Of a DNA stretch of 43,802 bases, positions 7,730 to 16,664 are shown piece after piece; the stretch's first letter is position 1; each line of letters begins with the position of its first letter. A program made the position numbers and the translations under genes. This stretch comes from Acinetobacter sp. UBA801 (GTDB lineage Bacteria; Pseudomonadota; Gammaproteobacteria; Pseudomonadales; Moraxellaceae), in assembly GCA_002296655.1 (NCBI GenBank), contig DBIN01000042.1, positions 1 to 43,802 on the forward strand, in the 5' to 3' direction. Below the pieces are notes generated by a model that was not told the origin of the DNA, did not search any database, and worked only from the letters and a program-made list of their open reading frames with translations.

Positions 7730-9631
7730 TCAGGTTGAAGGTGGAAGCGCTTTAAAATAAGGTTTTTTGGTTTTCCTCTTTTTCTGAAAGCGTGTAGCTG
7801 CCAGTTTTTGTAGTAAATTTTTAGGTACAGGGCATGCTTCTGCTAAAACTTGTGCTGCCAGTATTTCACTGCACAACGGAGCAAATAAAAAGCCTTTAGA
7901 ACCCAGTCCTGCAAAGCTGTAAATTTCCTGATCATCACGCATTTTGCCAAGCAAGGGAAAATAGTCCTGACTTTGGGCGCGTAGCGAAGCACGACCTTGC
8001 CAAGTATCTATAGGTGCTAAGTTTTCCGCATACGCAGGAAAGACATTGTGGATAAGTTCGTAGTTATGCACATGGTCTTCTGCCAAGACGTCACAATCTT
8101 CCCGATTTGGATAAAACGATGCACCTAAAATCAGTTGATCGGCATTGAGCTGCATGCAATAGCCGCCATAACTATAGGCTTGTGATAATGGCAAAGCCTG
8201 ATCGGCATTATTTACCCAGCTGACTTGCCCACGAATAGGTTTAAGCACAGGGTAATACTCAAAAAAAGCACCACTTTGCAGTGCAGCACAGACGATGACA
8301 TGATCAAATGTTCCAAGTTCAGCATCTACGCTGTGTAAGATCAATTGCTGTGCTGTCGGGGTGATTTGTTTAATTTGTGCTTGTTGAAACTGAATGTGCG
8401 GATGCGTAAGAATTTCATCACGCAGTTGATGCGGAGAAACTGCACCTGCTTGTAATAAATTCAAACTGGCAAAGTCACTTTGTGGCGTGAGTTCGGTTGC
8501 ATGCTGTGCTGCTAAAATACCTTTTGGATATTGTGCGGCTAAATCCAACAATTCATCGGCATGTTTCAGTGCCAGTTGGTGAATCTGCAACGGACGAAAT
8601 GCCTTGAATGTGGCATAGTGATTTAAAGCATATTGCCATGCCAAGGTCATTAAATGGTCGGCACTTTGATGAATTGGGCAAAGTTTGGGATTTAAGAGCG
8701 CCAAAGGATTGCCAGAACCGCCTGCAAGTGGTGCTGTTTGATCGTATAGCGTGACTTGATGCCCTCGTTGAGCAAATGCCCAAGCGCAGCTTAAACCCGC
8801 AATGCCTGCGCCTATGATCGCAATATGGCGCTGTTGGTTGCTTGTTGTGGTATTTGTTGCAGTTTGAGTTTTGTTCTGATCGGAGATTGACGCTATTTCA
8901 GGTACTTGCCAGATAGCTTTCAGCATTTCCCGTTTGTGTCCAAAACCGCGTGGGCGGGTGATGTGAATACCGTGTTGTTTTAAGCCACGTTTGAGTACGC
9001 CTGCCACACTAAAAGAGGCAAAGGTCGTGCCGTAATCGGACAGCGCTACAATCGGGTTGAGTACGGTTTCCTGCCACATATCTGGGTTACAGGAGGGGGC
9101 AAAGCCATCTAAAAACCAAGCATTGACAGGAGCAGTTTTGGGAATGACAGGAAAAACCTCCTGAGCATCGCCTAGCCATAAATCTAGGCTAAAGCGTTCA
9201 TCTGGAAAGTTTAAACGATGACAGCCTGCAATAGCGGCAGGGTATTGCTGAATCAGCTGTTCAGACAGATGACTCAGTTCTGGCCAAGCGGCTAAGGCAC
9301 GAATTAGATCGGCTTTGCGGAGTGGAAATTTTTCTACAGAAATGGCCTGCAAGTGACTGTGATTATTAGGACGTACCTGTTGCCACAATTGCCACAGCGC
9401 TAAAATATTTAAGCCTGTTCCAAAGCCTGTTTCACCTACGCAAAAATATTCAAAATCGTTGAGTGCTGCCAAGCGGGTGGGTAAGTCGTTGCCCTGTAAA
9501 AACACATGCCGCGTTTCGAGCAGGCCATTGTCTTTAGAGAAATACACATCACCAAACTGTTTGGAAATGGGCACATCAATGCCATCGACCAGTTGCCAAT
9601 CCAGCTCGGCAGTTTGAATAGGCTGAAACAA
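7730..9631 (-). CDS. mnmC: Bifunctional tRNA wobble-uridine enzyme MnmC
   Basis: A 633-residue fusion. The N-terminal third is a SAM-dependent methyltransferase (CVGETGFGTGLNIL at about 64-77 is the SAM-binding motif). The C-terminal part is a DAO-type oxidoreductase with the FAD motif IIGAGIAGLSCAW. The oxidoreductase part converts cmnm5(s2)U34 of tRNA to nm5(s2)U, and the methyltransferase makes mnm5(s2)U, completing the MnmE/MnmG pathway. Length and domain order match the family. The start is a TTG; a stop five codons upstream in frame leaves no ATG option. Reverse-strand neighbours begin 38 bases upstream. Confidence 0.95.
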   Translation of the reverse strand: MFQPIQTAELDWQLVDGIDVPISKQFGDVYFSKDNGLLETRHVFLQGNDLPTRLAALNDFEYFCVGETGFGTGLNILALWQLWQQVRPNNHSHLQAISVEKFPLRKADLIRALAAWPELSHLSEQLIQQYPAAIAGCHRLNFPDERFSLDLWLGDAQEVFPVIPKTAPVNAWFLDGFAPSCNPDMWQETVLNPIVALSDYGTTFASFSVAGVLKRGLKQHGIHITRPRGFGHKREMLKAIWQVPEIASISDQNKTQTATNTTTSNQQRHIAIIGAGIAGLSCAWAFAQRGHQVTLYDQTAPLAGGSGNPLALLNPKLCPIHQSADHLMTLAWQYALNHYATFKAFRPLQIHQLALKHADELLDLAAQYPKGILAAQHATELTPQSDFASLNLLQAGAVSPHQLRDEILTHPHIQFQQAQIKQITPTAQQLILHSVDAELGTFDHVIVCAALQSGAFFEYYPVLKPIRGQVSWVNNADQALPLSQAYSYGGYCMQLNADQLILGASFYPNREDCDVLAEDHVHNYELIHNVFPAYAENLAPIDTWQGRASLRAQSQDYFPLLGKMRDDQEIYSFAGLGSKGFLFAPLCSEILAAQVLAEACPVPKNLLQKLAATRFQKKRKTKKPYFKALPPST

Positions 9632-9668
9632 ATCCAGAGTACCTTAAATTAAGAGGTGAGGGCTCACC

Positions 9669-10124
9669 TTACCATTGGCGGCGACGTTTGGTATAGACGT
9701 AGCTGGCAATTAAGAAGCCGAGCAATACGCCAACCGCGAGTGTTGCAGCACCGTATAAAAACATTTGCGCACTGCGTTCACTTTGCAGTACTTGAACTTG
9801 CACGCCTAAATTATCGTTTTTAAGTTGCAGTTCCTGATTCTGTGCCAAAGCATCGAGGTTCGCTTGTTCAAGTTGTTGCAAACGTGTGCTTTGGTCTTTA
9901 ATTAATGCTTTGGTTTTGGCTTCCTGAAGAGTTTTATTTTTGGCAATTTGCTCTGCAGTTAGGGGTTTATCCTGTGCGGGAGTAACCCCATTGGCTGTTG
10001 CTGCCGCTGCCGTGTTGGTCACAGCAGCAGGAGCAGGTGCAGTAGGTGTGGTTGTGGCTGGCTCAACTGCATAAACAGGTGAACTGAGTAGAACAGCAAC
10101 AACACTGGCAACAACGAAACGCAT
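9669..10124 (-). CDS. Exported coiled-coil protein with C-terminal membrane anchor
   Basis: A 151-residue protein. The signal peptide MRFVVASVVAVLLSSPVYA is followed by an Ala/Thr/Pro-rich linker (about 20-55), a coiled-coil stretch (about 57-118, many Leu/Gln/Lys heptads) and a single transmembrane helix (about 121-143) ending in the basic tail YTKRRRQW. The layout, periplasmic coiled coil then a C-terminal anchor with positive residues inside, resembles the C-terminal half of TIGR04211 SH3-domain proteins, but no SH3 domain is present. It starts five bases after the yciI-like gene, with AAGGA upstream, so it belongs to the yciB-yciI-type operon. Its role is unknown. Confidence 0.72.
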   Translation of the reverse strand: MRFVVASVVAVLLSSPVYAVEPATTTPTAPAPAAVTNTAAAATANGVTPAQDKPLTAEQIAKNKTLQEAKTKALIKDQSTRLQQLEQANLDALAQNQELQLKNDNLGVQVQVLQSERSAQMFLYGAATLAVGVLLGFLIASYVYTKRRRQW

Positions 10125-10129
10125 AGCGC

Positions 10130-10432
10130 TTATCCTTGAGGGAATGCTTTATTGAATGGCTTAACGTCAATGTGGCTATATACGCCTTCTTTTAAGAAAG
10201 GTTCATCTTGTAGCCAAGCATCGAGTGCTTCACGACTGTCAAAATCGACAATCATGGTGCTGCCATAAAAGCCTGCTTGTGGATTGCTTGGGTCTTTTGG
10301 CATTGCCCCCGCCACAATTAAGCGACCTTCGGCATCGAGTTGTTGCAAACGTGCAAGATGTGCAGGACGGGTCGCAAGACGTTTTTCCAGTGTACCTTCA
10401 CGGTCAGTACAACTCAGAACAAATAAAGGCAT
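10130..10432 (-). CDS. YciI family protein
   Basis: A 100-residue YciI-like protein of the dimeric alpha-beta barrel fold. RLATRPAHLARLQQLDAEGRLIVAGAMP carries the conserved His and the Gly-rich strand, followed by the segment DAWLQDEPFLKEGVYSHIDVKPF. Its biochemical role is not settled; relatives include muconolactone-isomerase-like and dehydrochlorinase-like enzymes. It sits 29 bases downstream of yciB, as often in gamma-proteobacteria, which supports the assignment. Confidence 0.87.
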   Translation of the reverse strand: MPLFVLSCTDREGTLEKRLATRPAHLARLQQLDAEGRLIVAGAMPKDPSNPQAGFYGSTMIVDFDSREALDAWLQDEPFLKEGVYSHIDVKPFNKAFPQG

Positions 10433-10461
10433 AGTTACTCTCGAATATCGCAGATCAGAAA

Positions 10462-11073
10462 TTATTCAGATGTTTTAAAGTATTTGCGCAATACAATAAA
10501 CTGCACAATGATAAAGGAAAACATCACAATCATGTCACCAAAAGCGGTGAATTCACCCCAATATTTTCCATCCATAAATAAAAATGCAAAAAATACGTGT
10601 AGGAAAGACATGACTGCAAACATGGCTGCCCAAGCATAATTCAAGTTTTTCCAGCCAGCTTCGGTTAAGTTGAACACAGGGCCAAATAAGCGTTGAATCA
10701 GTGGTTTACGGTCTTTGCTAAACCATGGTGACAGCAAAAAAGCACCTGCAAATACAATGTTTAAAATGGCAGCTTTCAGGCGAATATAAAAATCATCGCT
10801 TAACATTAAGGTAACGCCACCAAAAATTACAGTCATAAACAACACAATCCACTGTTGTTTATCTAAACGGAATTTTTGCATGATGAACAATGCGCCGTAC
10901 ACCACCAGCATTGAGATGATCAGCCCTGTGGTGGCTACCAAAATATGGTTATTATCGACACCGCCTGCAGAGCCGATGAGTTGTAGTAATTGATGATTAG
11001 TGTCTTTTGGATCTACAGTTTTGTATAAATAAAAGAAAATAATGAGGGGCACAAAGTCTAAAAGTGCTTTCAT
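10462..11073 (-). CDS. yciB: Septation protein A / YciB (IspZ) inner-membrane protein
   Basis: A 203-residue integral membrane protein with five hydrophobic segments, starting MKALLDFVPLIIFFYLYK as is typical of YciB/IspZ, with the C-terminal signature NLNYAWAAMFAVMSFLH. The family is tied to cell-envelope synthesis and septation and interacts with elongation and division proteins in E. coli. The frame extends upstream to 11124, but that part overlaps the divergent gene and has no family match, so the ATG at 11073 is used. No strong ribosome-binding site is visible. Confidence 0.92.
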   Translation of the reverse strand: MKALLDFVPLIIFFYLYKTVDPKDTNHQLLQLIGSAGGVDNNHILVATTGLIISMLVVYGALFIMQKFRLDKQQWIVLFMTVIFGGVTLMLSDDFYIRLKAAILNIVFAGAFLLSPWFSKDRKPLIQRLFGPVFNLTEAGWKNLNYAWAAMFAVMSFLHVFFAFLFMDGKYWGEFTAFGDMIVMFSFIIVQFIVLRKYFKTSE

Positions 11074-11118
11074 GTTAGAGTATCTAAATCTGATCAAATA
11101 AATGACATAGTATAAGTG

Positions 11119-11970
11119 ATGCACGGCGTAGATTTACATACACACAGTAATATTTCTGATGGAACTTTGTCACCCGCAGAACTGGTGGCGGCAGCCATTC
11201 AACAGGGCATTCATACCTTGGCATTGACTGATCATGACAGCATGGATGGTGTGGCGTTGGCACGACAAGCCGCACAGGGGCAGGCTTTAGAGATTATTTC
11301 GGGTGTGGAAATTTCCAGCCAATGGTCACGTCCTGCCACTCAAAAAAGCTACAGCGTGCATGTGGTGGCGTTAAATATGCAAAATCCTGCACCTTTACAG
11401 GCGCTGCTTGAACAGCAAAAACAAATTCGTGCAGAACGTGCCAAACAAATTTGTGATTTACTCACTCCGCTGATTGGGCAAGATATTTATAACGATGTGC
11501 TGCTTAAAGTCGAAGGCGTGGCAGATCGGATTACCCGTACCCACATTGCCAAAACTTTACAGGAAAAAGGTATTGTAACGCGAGTGCAGCAAGCATTTGA
11601 TAAATACATCAAAGAAGGCAAAAAGGCTTATGTGAAATTTGATGGTCTGAGTTTGGAAGATACGATTCGGGTAATACATGACAGTCAGGGTTTTGCTGTG
11701 TTGGCGCATCCCACCCGTTATGATTTATCTGCGACTAATATTCGTTATTTGATTGAAATTTTTGCCAAATATGGGGGCGATGCAGTGGAGTTGCCACCTA
11801 ATATTGACCCTGCATCGACCCGTCAAATGGTGGATCGCTTGATTGCTGGACATGGTCTAAAAGTATCTGTTGGCAGTGATTTTCATGGTGAAAATATGCC
11901 GTGGATTAAATTAGGCAATATTCCGCGGGTAAAAGAAGGTCAAATCGGGATTTGGGAGAGTTTTGTTTGA
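11119..11970 (+). CDS. PHP-domain phosphoesterase (TrpH/YciV, RNase AM type)
   Basis: A 283-residue PHP protein. The metal-binding motifs are visible: DLHTHSNISDGTL near the N-terminus, LTDHDSMDG about 30 residues later, GVEIS, HPTRYDLS and the C-terminal SDFHGE. Family members hydrolyse 3',5'-nucleotide bisphosphates and trim RNA 5' ends (RNase AM in E. coli). The ATG at 11119 directly follows an in-frame GTG at 11116; neither has a clear ribosome-binding site. It diverges from yciB with only 45 bases between starts, so the promoters must overlap. Confidence 0.9.
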   Translation: MHGVDLHTHSNISDGTLSPAELVAAAIQQGIHTLALTDHDSMDGVALARQAAQGQALEIISGVEISSQWSRPATQKSYSVHVVALNMQNPAPLQALLEQQKQIRAERAKQICDLLTPLIGQDIYNDVLLKVEGVADRITRTHIAKTLQEKGIVTRVQQAFDKYIKEGKKAYVKFDGLSLEDTIRVIHDSQGFAVLAHPTRYDLSATNIRYLIEIFAKYGGDAVELPPNIDPASTRQMVDRLIAGHGLKVSVGSDFHGENMPWIKLGNIPRVKEGQIGIWESFV

Positions 11971-12057
11971 CCTCTCCTGGAAGGAGAGGCGATATCCATT
12001 TTTAAAATTTAGAAAAGATAAAAACGCCTTCTCCCTCTGAGAGAAGGTTGGGAAAAG
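11971..12057. repeat. Paired short hairpins between convergent genes
   Basis: Two perfect 7-bp hairpins: CCTCTCC-TGGAA-GGAGAGG (11971-11989) and CCTTCTC with GAGAAGG (12027-12047). The pyrimidine-rich CCTCTCC / CCTTCTCCCTCT style is typical of short interspersed palindromes. They lie between the ends of two converging genes and may act as processing or termination sites. Confidence 0.45.
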
Positions 12058-12060
12058 GGT

Positions 12061-12969
12061 CTAAAGTAAATTATTGTCCTGTGCCTGAATCGGTGGTGGC
12101 GTTGGTTTGCCCAGCGTGCCCAATAATTCAATTTCAATGGTACGCACCATCGCATCTAAAGGTAAGTCATTGCTTTGTGTGCCAAAAGGTTCTTCAATTT
12201 CTGAACTGAGCGCATCCAGACCTAAAAAAGTATAAGCTAAAATACCAACCAAAAGCGGAGTTGCCAATCCAAGCGTAGACCCTAAACTAAATGGTAGCAT
12301 AAAACAGAAAAAGTACACGGTACGATTTAGTAATACCGAATAAGCAAATGGCAGTGGGGTGGTGGCAATACGGTCACAACCCGTGAGAACCAAACTCAGC
12401 TCTGTGACGTATTGATTCATTTGTGTGTAAATAATATCGGAAATTTCGCCCTCTTTGAGTGCTTGCATCAACTCCCATTGAATCAAGCTCAGCGTGTATT
12501 GCGGTGCGTTCGCTTGTTGATACAGTTGGGTAATCGCTTGCTGACTCATGCCACTGGTTTGAATTAACTCGGTTGGATTGGCGGTTTGATGACGAAGTCG
12601 GTCACGCAAGACATTGGCGAATACAATCACGTGTTGAATGACGCGTTCACGTCGTGCCTGACTGAGGATACGACAGTCGCGGTCAAAGTGGCGCGCGGTG
12701 GCAATCAGCAAGCCCCAAAGTTTACGTGCTTCCCACCAACGGTCATAACAGGCAGAGTTTTTAAAGCCTAAAAAAATCGACAACACCACCCCAATTAAAG
12801 TAAAGCCAACCAAAGGCAATTCTGGAAAATGAAAATAGCCAATATAAGACAAACCACCAATAATTGTGGAGATGAGCATCACCACGCCCAAAGGCGGCAA
12901 GATCTTCGGTAAAATCGTGCCCCGCCAAGAAAATAGTAAGTTAAATACACTGGGTTGATCGACTATCAT
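12061..12969 (-). CDS. Bestrophin-like (YneE/UPF0187) membrane channel
   Basis: A 302-residue membrane protein of the bacterial bestrophin family. The N-terminal SVFNLLFSWRGTILPKILPP and the signature FLGFKNSACYDRWWEARKLWG are characteristic, as is the C-terminal cytosolic part with ALSSEIEEPFG. Bacterial homologues form pentameric ion channels, and the studied Klebsiella one conducts sodium. The gene is reverse-strand, isolated between a hairpin cluster and radC. No regulator is visible. Confidence 0.88.
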   Translation of the reverse strand: MIVDQPSVFNLLFSWRGTILPKILPPLGVVMLISTIIGGLSYIGYFHFPELPLVGFTLIGVVLSIFLGFKNSACYDRWWEARKLWGLLIATARHFDRDCRILSQARRERVIQHVIVFANVLRDRLRHQTANPTELIQTSGMSQQAITQLYQQANAPQYTLSLIQWELMQALKEGEISDIIYTQMNQYVTELSLVLTGCDRIATTPLPFAYSVLLNRTVYFFCFMLPFSLGSTLGLATPLLVGILAYTFLGLDALSSEIEEPFGTQSNDLPLDAMVRTIEIELLGTLGKPTPPPIQAQDNNLL

Positions 12970-13037
12970 TTTATTAGAATCATCACAATTTTTTGATGAT
13001 CTTCTGTGCTTGTGCGGGCTTTGTCAATATACAAATT

Positions 13038-13736
13038 TTAAGTGTGCTCAAATTTAAGCAGTTGTTGTTCGGCAAAGGAAAAATTACCTTCACTTGAGAT
13101 GATGCAGTGATCAATCAAACGCAGCTCTAGCAACTGACAGGCTTGCTGAATCTGCTGCGTCAGGACTAAATCTGCAGGGGAAGGATGTGGCAATCCGAAA
13201 GGATGATTGTGTGCAATCACAATCGCCGTTGCATGTTGGCTAATCGCAAAACGTAGCAATTGATTAATAGAAATTTCACACGAATTTACTGCACCATAAA
13301 ATAACTTTTTAAAGCTGATTTTGCGTAAACAGGCATCAAGGCAAAGTACTGCAAATACCTCACGTGTTTCACCCAAAAGTTCAAAACGCAAATACTCCAT
13401 CAGACGTTTGGAATTGCTAAGCTCAAGCGCATCTTGTTTTAAATGTTCGGCTACATAGCGCCGTCCAAGTTCTTTGACTGCCATGAGTTGCGAGTATTTA
13501 CTGCTGCCCATGCCGTGAAACTGACATAGTTCTGCGATTGGAGCATCCAACAAGGTGGTTAAGTTGCCAAAATGTTGAATCAGCAGTCGTGCTAACTCTA
13601 CTGCAGAATGTTGCTGTGAGCCTGAGCGCAAGAAAATAGCCAACAGTTCGGCATCTGATAAACTGCCAGCACCATTTTGAATCAGACGTTCACGTGGCCG
13701 TTCTTGTTCAGGCCAATGTTTAATAGATAAATGCAT
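13038..13736 (-). CDS. radC: RadC family JAB/MPN-domain protein
   Basis: A 232-residue UPF0758 protein. The N-terminal helix-hairpin-helix-like region (LSDAELLAIFLRSGSQ, FHGMGSSKYSQLMAVKELGRR) precedes an MPN(JAB) domain with the metal motif HNHPFGLPHPSPAD. Residue choice differs slightly from the usual HNHPSG. Historically linked to DNA repair, but the role is unproven. Divergent from coaBC, which is the common arrangement in gamma-proteobacteria. Confidence 0.92.
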   Translation of the reverse strand: MHLSIKHWPEQERPRERLIQNGAGSLSDAELLAIFLRSGSQQHSAVELARLLIQHFGNLTTLLDAPIAELCQFHGMGSSKYSQLMAVKELGRRYVAEHLKQDALELSNSKRLMEYLRFELLGETREVFAVLCLDACLRKISFKKLFYGAVNSCEISINQLLRFAISQHATAIVIAHNHPFGLPHPSPADLVLTQQIQQACQLLELRLIDHCIISSEGNFSFAEQQLLKFEHT

Positions 13737-13849
13737 TGTTATTTGACTTTTTTATTCTAAATTGGAAACTTTAATCCAAGCAGATCTCTTGGGAATGACA
13801 TTATTTAATGCTATTGTGAGCGCCACTGCAACAAAAAGGTGGCTTATTT

Positions 13850-15124
13850 GTGAGCTTCGATTTAAGCGTCATCCCTCATAAAAACATTATTTTAGCTGTG
13901 ACAGGCGGCATTGCGGCCTATAAAAGTGCGATTTTAGTGCGTCGTTTAAAGGACGCAGGGTTTAGTGTTCGCGTGGTCATGACCAAGGGGGCACAAGCTT
14001 TTATTACACCGCTGACTTTTCAAGCACTGTCGGGCAATCCAGTACATACCGAATTATTAGATACCGAAGCCGAAGCAGGTATGGGGCATATTGAATTGGC
14101 ACGTTGGGCCGATTTAATTTTGGTTGCGCCCGCCAGTTGCGACACCTTAGCCAAATTTGCTGCAGGTCTGGCCGATGATTTGCTCAGTACTTTATATTTA
14201 GCCACCAATGCACCAGTTTGGGTTGCACCTGCCATGAATCAGCAAATGTGGGCAGCCAAAGCCACACAGCGTAACTTAACCACTTTGGTGGAAGATGGCG
14301 TGCACGTAATTATGCCCGATGCGGGCGAACAAGCCTGTGGAGATGTTGGTTTAGGGCGTATGCCAGAACCTGAAGATTTGGCGCTTCAGGTGACGCAGTA
14401 TTTTCATCAGGCGCAGCGTGCTTTGGTGGAAAAATTTGGTATGTTGGCCGGTAAAAATGTCACCATTACGGCAGGTCCAACCCGCGAAGCTTTAGACCCT
14501 GTGCGTTATATTTCTAACCACAGTACAGGCAAAATGGGTTTTTCTTTGGCTGCAGCTTGTTATGCGGCAGGGGCAAAAGTAACGCTTATTGCAGGTCCAG
14601 TCAGTTTAGATACACCTAATGGGGTACAGCGAATTAATGTGTCTTCTGCAATTCAAATGCTAGATACCAGTTTGCAAATGCTAGAACAAGGTTGTGATAT
14701 TTTCATCGCGACAGCCGCAGTGGCGGATTACCGTGTGGCAGAAATTGCGGAACACAAAATTAAAAAATCAGGCGATGAGCTGAATGTGGCCTTGGTCAAA
14801 AACCCAGATATTGTTGCGACTATTGCTCAGCAGAAAAAACGTCCGTTTATGGTCGGCTTTGCCGCAGAAACTCGCAATGTAGAACAATATGCAGCAGGCA
14901 AATTGGTGGCGAAAAAATTGGATATGATCGCTTGCAATGACGTTTCTCGTGCCGATATTGGTTTTGCTTCCGATGAAAATGCCATGACCGTATTTTTTGC
15001 CGAAAGTTACCGTATGGAAAAACGCGATTTGGAAAAAGCCTCGAAACAGGAAATTGCGCAGCAATTGGTCGAAGCAATTCATGATGCCTTGTATCGTGAC
15101 CCATCACAGGATGATGAGTTTTAA
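13850..15124 (+). CDS. coaBC: Phosphopantothenoylcysteine decarboxylase / phosphopantothenate-cysteine ligase
   Basis: A 424-residue bifunctional coenzyme A biosynthesis enzyme. The N-terminal flavoprotein CoaC domain has AVTGGIAAYKS and the PAMNQQMW motif; the C-terminal CoaB domain has TAGPTREALDPVRYISNHSTGKMG and AAVADYR. It makes 4'-phosphopantothenoyl-cysteine with CTP and then decarboxylates it to phosphopantetheine. The start is GTG at 13850, chosen because AAAAAGGTGG lies seven bases upstream. Confidence 0.96.
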   Translation: MSFDLSVIPHKNIILAVTGGIAAYKSAILVRRLKDAGFSVRVVMTKGAQAFITPLTFQALSGNPVHTELLDTEAEAGMGHIELARWADLILVAPASCDTLAKFAAGLADDLLSTLYLATNAPVWVAPAMNQQMWAAKATQRNLTTLVEDGVHVIMPDAGEQACGDVGLGRMPEPEDLALQVTQYFHQAQRALVEKFGMLAGKNVTITAGPTREALDPVRYISNHSTGKMGFSLAAACYAAGAKVTLIAGPVSLDTPNGVQRINVSSAIQMLDTSLQMLEQGCDIFIATAAVADYRVAEIAEHKIKKSGDELNVALVKNPDIVATIAQQKKRPFMVGFAAETRNVEQYAAGKLVAKKLDMIACNDVSRADIGFASDENAMTVFFAESYRMEKRDLEKASKQEIAQQLVEAIHDALYRDPSQDDEF

Positions 15125-15156
15125 CCTTTATCGTATATCCATAAGTTAGTGACATA

Positions 15157-15187
15157 AAAAAAACCGCTGAAATTTCAGCGGTTTTTT
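15157..15187. terminator. Bidirectional terminator between coaBC and secB
   Basis: AAAAAACCGCTGAAA pairs perfectly with TTTCAGCGGTTTTTT, with A and T runs on both strands. It serves the converging coaBC and secB transcripts. Confidence 0.93.
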
Positions 15188-15206
15188 AGCTTAAATACAG
15201 CGTAAA

Positions 15207-15665
15207 TTAAGCTTGGCCTTCGGCTGCAGCAGCTTGAGCACGTTGCATATTGGCTTCAAACTCTGCATCGAAGTTGATTGGGGTGAGCAATAATTGCGGG
15301 AAGCTGCCTTTGGTAACCATATCATTTACAGCTTCACGCAAGAATGGGAACAAAATGTTCGGGCAGTATGCGCCAAGAATGTATGGTAAACGCTCCTCTT
15401 CAACGCCATCAATTAAGAAAATACCAGCTTGGGTCACATCAACAATAAATGCCGTATCGCCCGCGTTGTTGGCTTGAACTACAACTTTTAATGCCACTTC
15501 AAAGTGGGTTGGATCAATTTTTTCTGCTGAAGATGACAGGTTGATGTTCAATTCAGGCTGCCATTCTTTGGTAAATACTTGTGCCCCAGGAACTTCAAAA
15601 GAAATGTCTTTAGTATAAATACGCTCTAAAGCCAATTGTGGTTGAGCTTGTTGTTCTTCACTCAT
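15207..15665 (-). CDS. secB: Protein-export chaperone SecB
   Basis: A 152-residue SecB. The conserved segments [49 protein letters not shown] and [12 protein letters not shown] are all present. SecB tetramers keep preproteins unfolded and hand them to SecA, whose gene lies further along this window at 34863. It is followed in operon order by grxC (35 bases upstream on the reverse strand) and the membrane rhodanese, the usual gamma-proteobacterial cluster. Confidence 0.97.
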   Translation of the reverse strand: MSEEQQAQPQLALERIYTKDISFEVPGAQVFTKEWQPELNINLSSSAEKIDPTHFEVALKVVVQANNAGDTAFIVDVTQAGIFLIDGVEEERLPYILGAYCPNILFPFLREAVNDMVTKGSFPQLLLTPINFDAEFEANMQRAQAAAAEGQA

Positions 15666-15699
15666 ATTAAATCCTTAAGAGTTGGTTATCGTGTTATGT

Positions 15700-15954
15700 T
15701 TATGCCAATAATTGATCAAGCTTGCCTTCGCGATCTAACGCATATAATTGGTCAAAGCCGCCAATAAATTGGTCATTGATGAAAATTTGTGGAACGGTAC
15801 GATGATTGGTACGTTGCATTAATTCAACACGTACTTCAGGCGCTTCATTCGACAAATTAATTTCTTTATAGGCAACGCCTTTACGCTCAAGGAGTTGTTT
15901 TGCACGAATGCAGTATGGACATACAGTCGTTGAATAAATAGTGACTTCAGCCAT
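15700..15954 (-). CDS. grxC: Glutaredoxin 3
   Basis: An 84-residue dithiol glutaredoxin with active site CPYC at residues 12-15, the cis-proline TVPQIF segment and the glutathione-binding GGFDQL motif. It reduces disulfides with glutathione in the cytosol. Located between secB and the membrane rhodanese on the same strand, with AAGGAG a few bases before its ATG. Confidence 0.96.
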   Translation of the reverse strand: MAEVTIYSTTVCPYCIRAKQLLERKGVAYKEINLSNEAPEVRVELMQRTNHRTVPQIFINDQFIGGFDQLYALDREGKLDQLLA

Positions 15955-15987
15955 GATTGTTCTCCTTGCGAAAAATATTGGGTAAAA

Positions 15988-16395
15988 CTATTTGCTTTTT
16001 ACTAAAGGTAAACCTTGTGCTTTCCAGTTGCTAATACCGCCATCTAAACGATAGGCATCGGTATGTGCGACCTGTTGTAAAGCACTGCCTGCAACCTGAC
16101 CCAAGTTACAGATAAAGACCAATGGACGATCTGAGGTTTTTAACTCTTCAACATGCTTGGTAATTTGGCTATAGGGAATATTGCGGCTACCACTGATATG
16201 GCCTTCACGGAAATCTTTGGCATCACGTAAATCAATCAACATTGCATTTTTAGCTTTGACTAAAATACCTAAAGATTGTGGGGAAATTTTGCGACCATTG
16301 CGTTGACCTTCTAACACAAAAAACAACACCACCAATACTGCCAGCGTCCCAAATAAGAAGGGATGATTTCCCATAAATTCGAACCAACGTTCCAC
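15988..16395 (-). CDS. Membrane-anchored rhodanese (YibN-like)
   Basis: A 135-residue protein with one N-terminal transmembrane helix (about residues 12-29) and a rhodanese domain (AMLIDLRDAKDFREGHISGSRNIPY). The loop VFICNLGQVAG carries the active-site Cys. It sits first in the reverse-strand operon with grxC and secB, as yibN does in E. coli. It probably handles sulfur transfer at the membrane. The mobile element lies just upstream of its promoter region. Confidence 0.9.
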   Translation of the reverse strand: MERWFEFMGNHPFLFGTLAVLVVLFFVLEGQRNGRKISPQSLGILVKAKNAMLIDLRDAKDFREGHISGSRNIPYSQITKHVEELKTSDRPLVFICNLGQVAGSALQQVAHTDAYRLDGGISNWKAQGLPLVKSK

Positions 16396-16442
16396 AAGTC
16401 ACCTAATTACAATGTCAAAATTGTTCAAGAGTATAGCGTATA

Positions 16443-16470
16443 AATATAGCAGTATTCTAACAAAAACCAA
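16443..16470 (-). promoter_or_regulatory. Candidate promoter for the rhodanese-grxC-secB operon
   Basis: On the reverse strand TTGGTT and TATATT are 16 bases apart, about 50 bases upstream of the rhodanese start. It lies on the chromosomal side of the mobile-element junction, so integration would leave it intact. Assigned by motif only. Confidence 0.35.
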
Positions 16471-16534
16471 CTATCACACGCCATAACTCTAAGCCTTTGC
16501 CGTAAAAGGTTTTAGGCTACTTTGTTGTGAACGG

Positions 16535-16546
16535 CAACAACATGCA
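16535..16546 (+). other. Candidate attL core
   Basis: CAACAACATGCA here is repeated exactly at 25113-25124. A 6-bp inverted pair TTGTTG (16522-16527) and CAACAA (16535-16540) is separated by 7 bases, a spacing suited to tyrosine recombinase core sites. Assigned by position and repeat only. Confidence 0.5.
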
Positions 16547-16570
16547 ATAGACTAACAAAACCACCCAAGC

Positions 16571-16593
16571 GGAGGTTAAATTGGAGGTTAAAA
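16571..16593 (+). repeat. Left copy of 23-bp direct repeat (candidate integrase arm sites)
   Basis: Two GGAGGTTAAA units joined by TT, then A. An identical 23-bp copy lies at 25059-25081. The tandem 10-bp unit fits arm-type integrase binding sites just inside each element end. The alternative is that this repeat is itself the att site. Confidence 0.6.
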
Positions 16594-16664
16594 AAAATTG
16601 ATTGCCATAAAATATTACACCTCTCTAATGCTATGAAAATTAAAGAAATGTCGTGAGGTCGCCC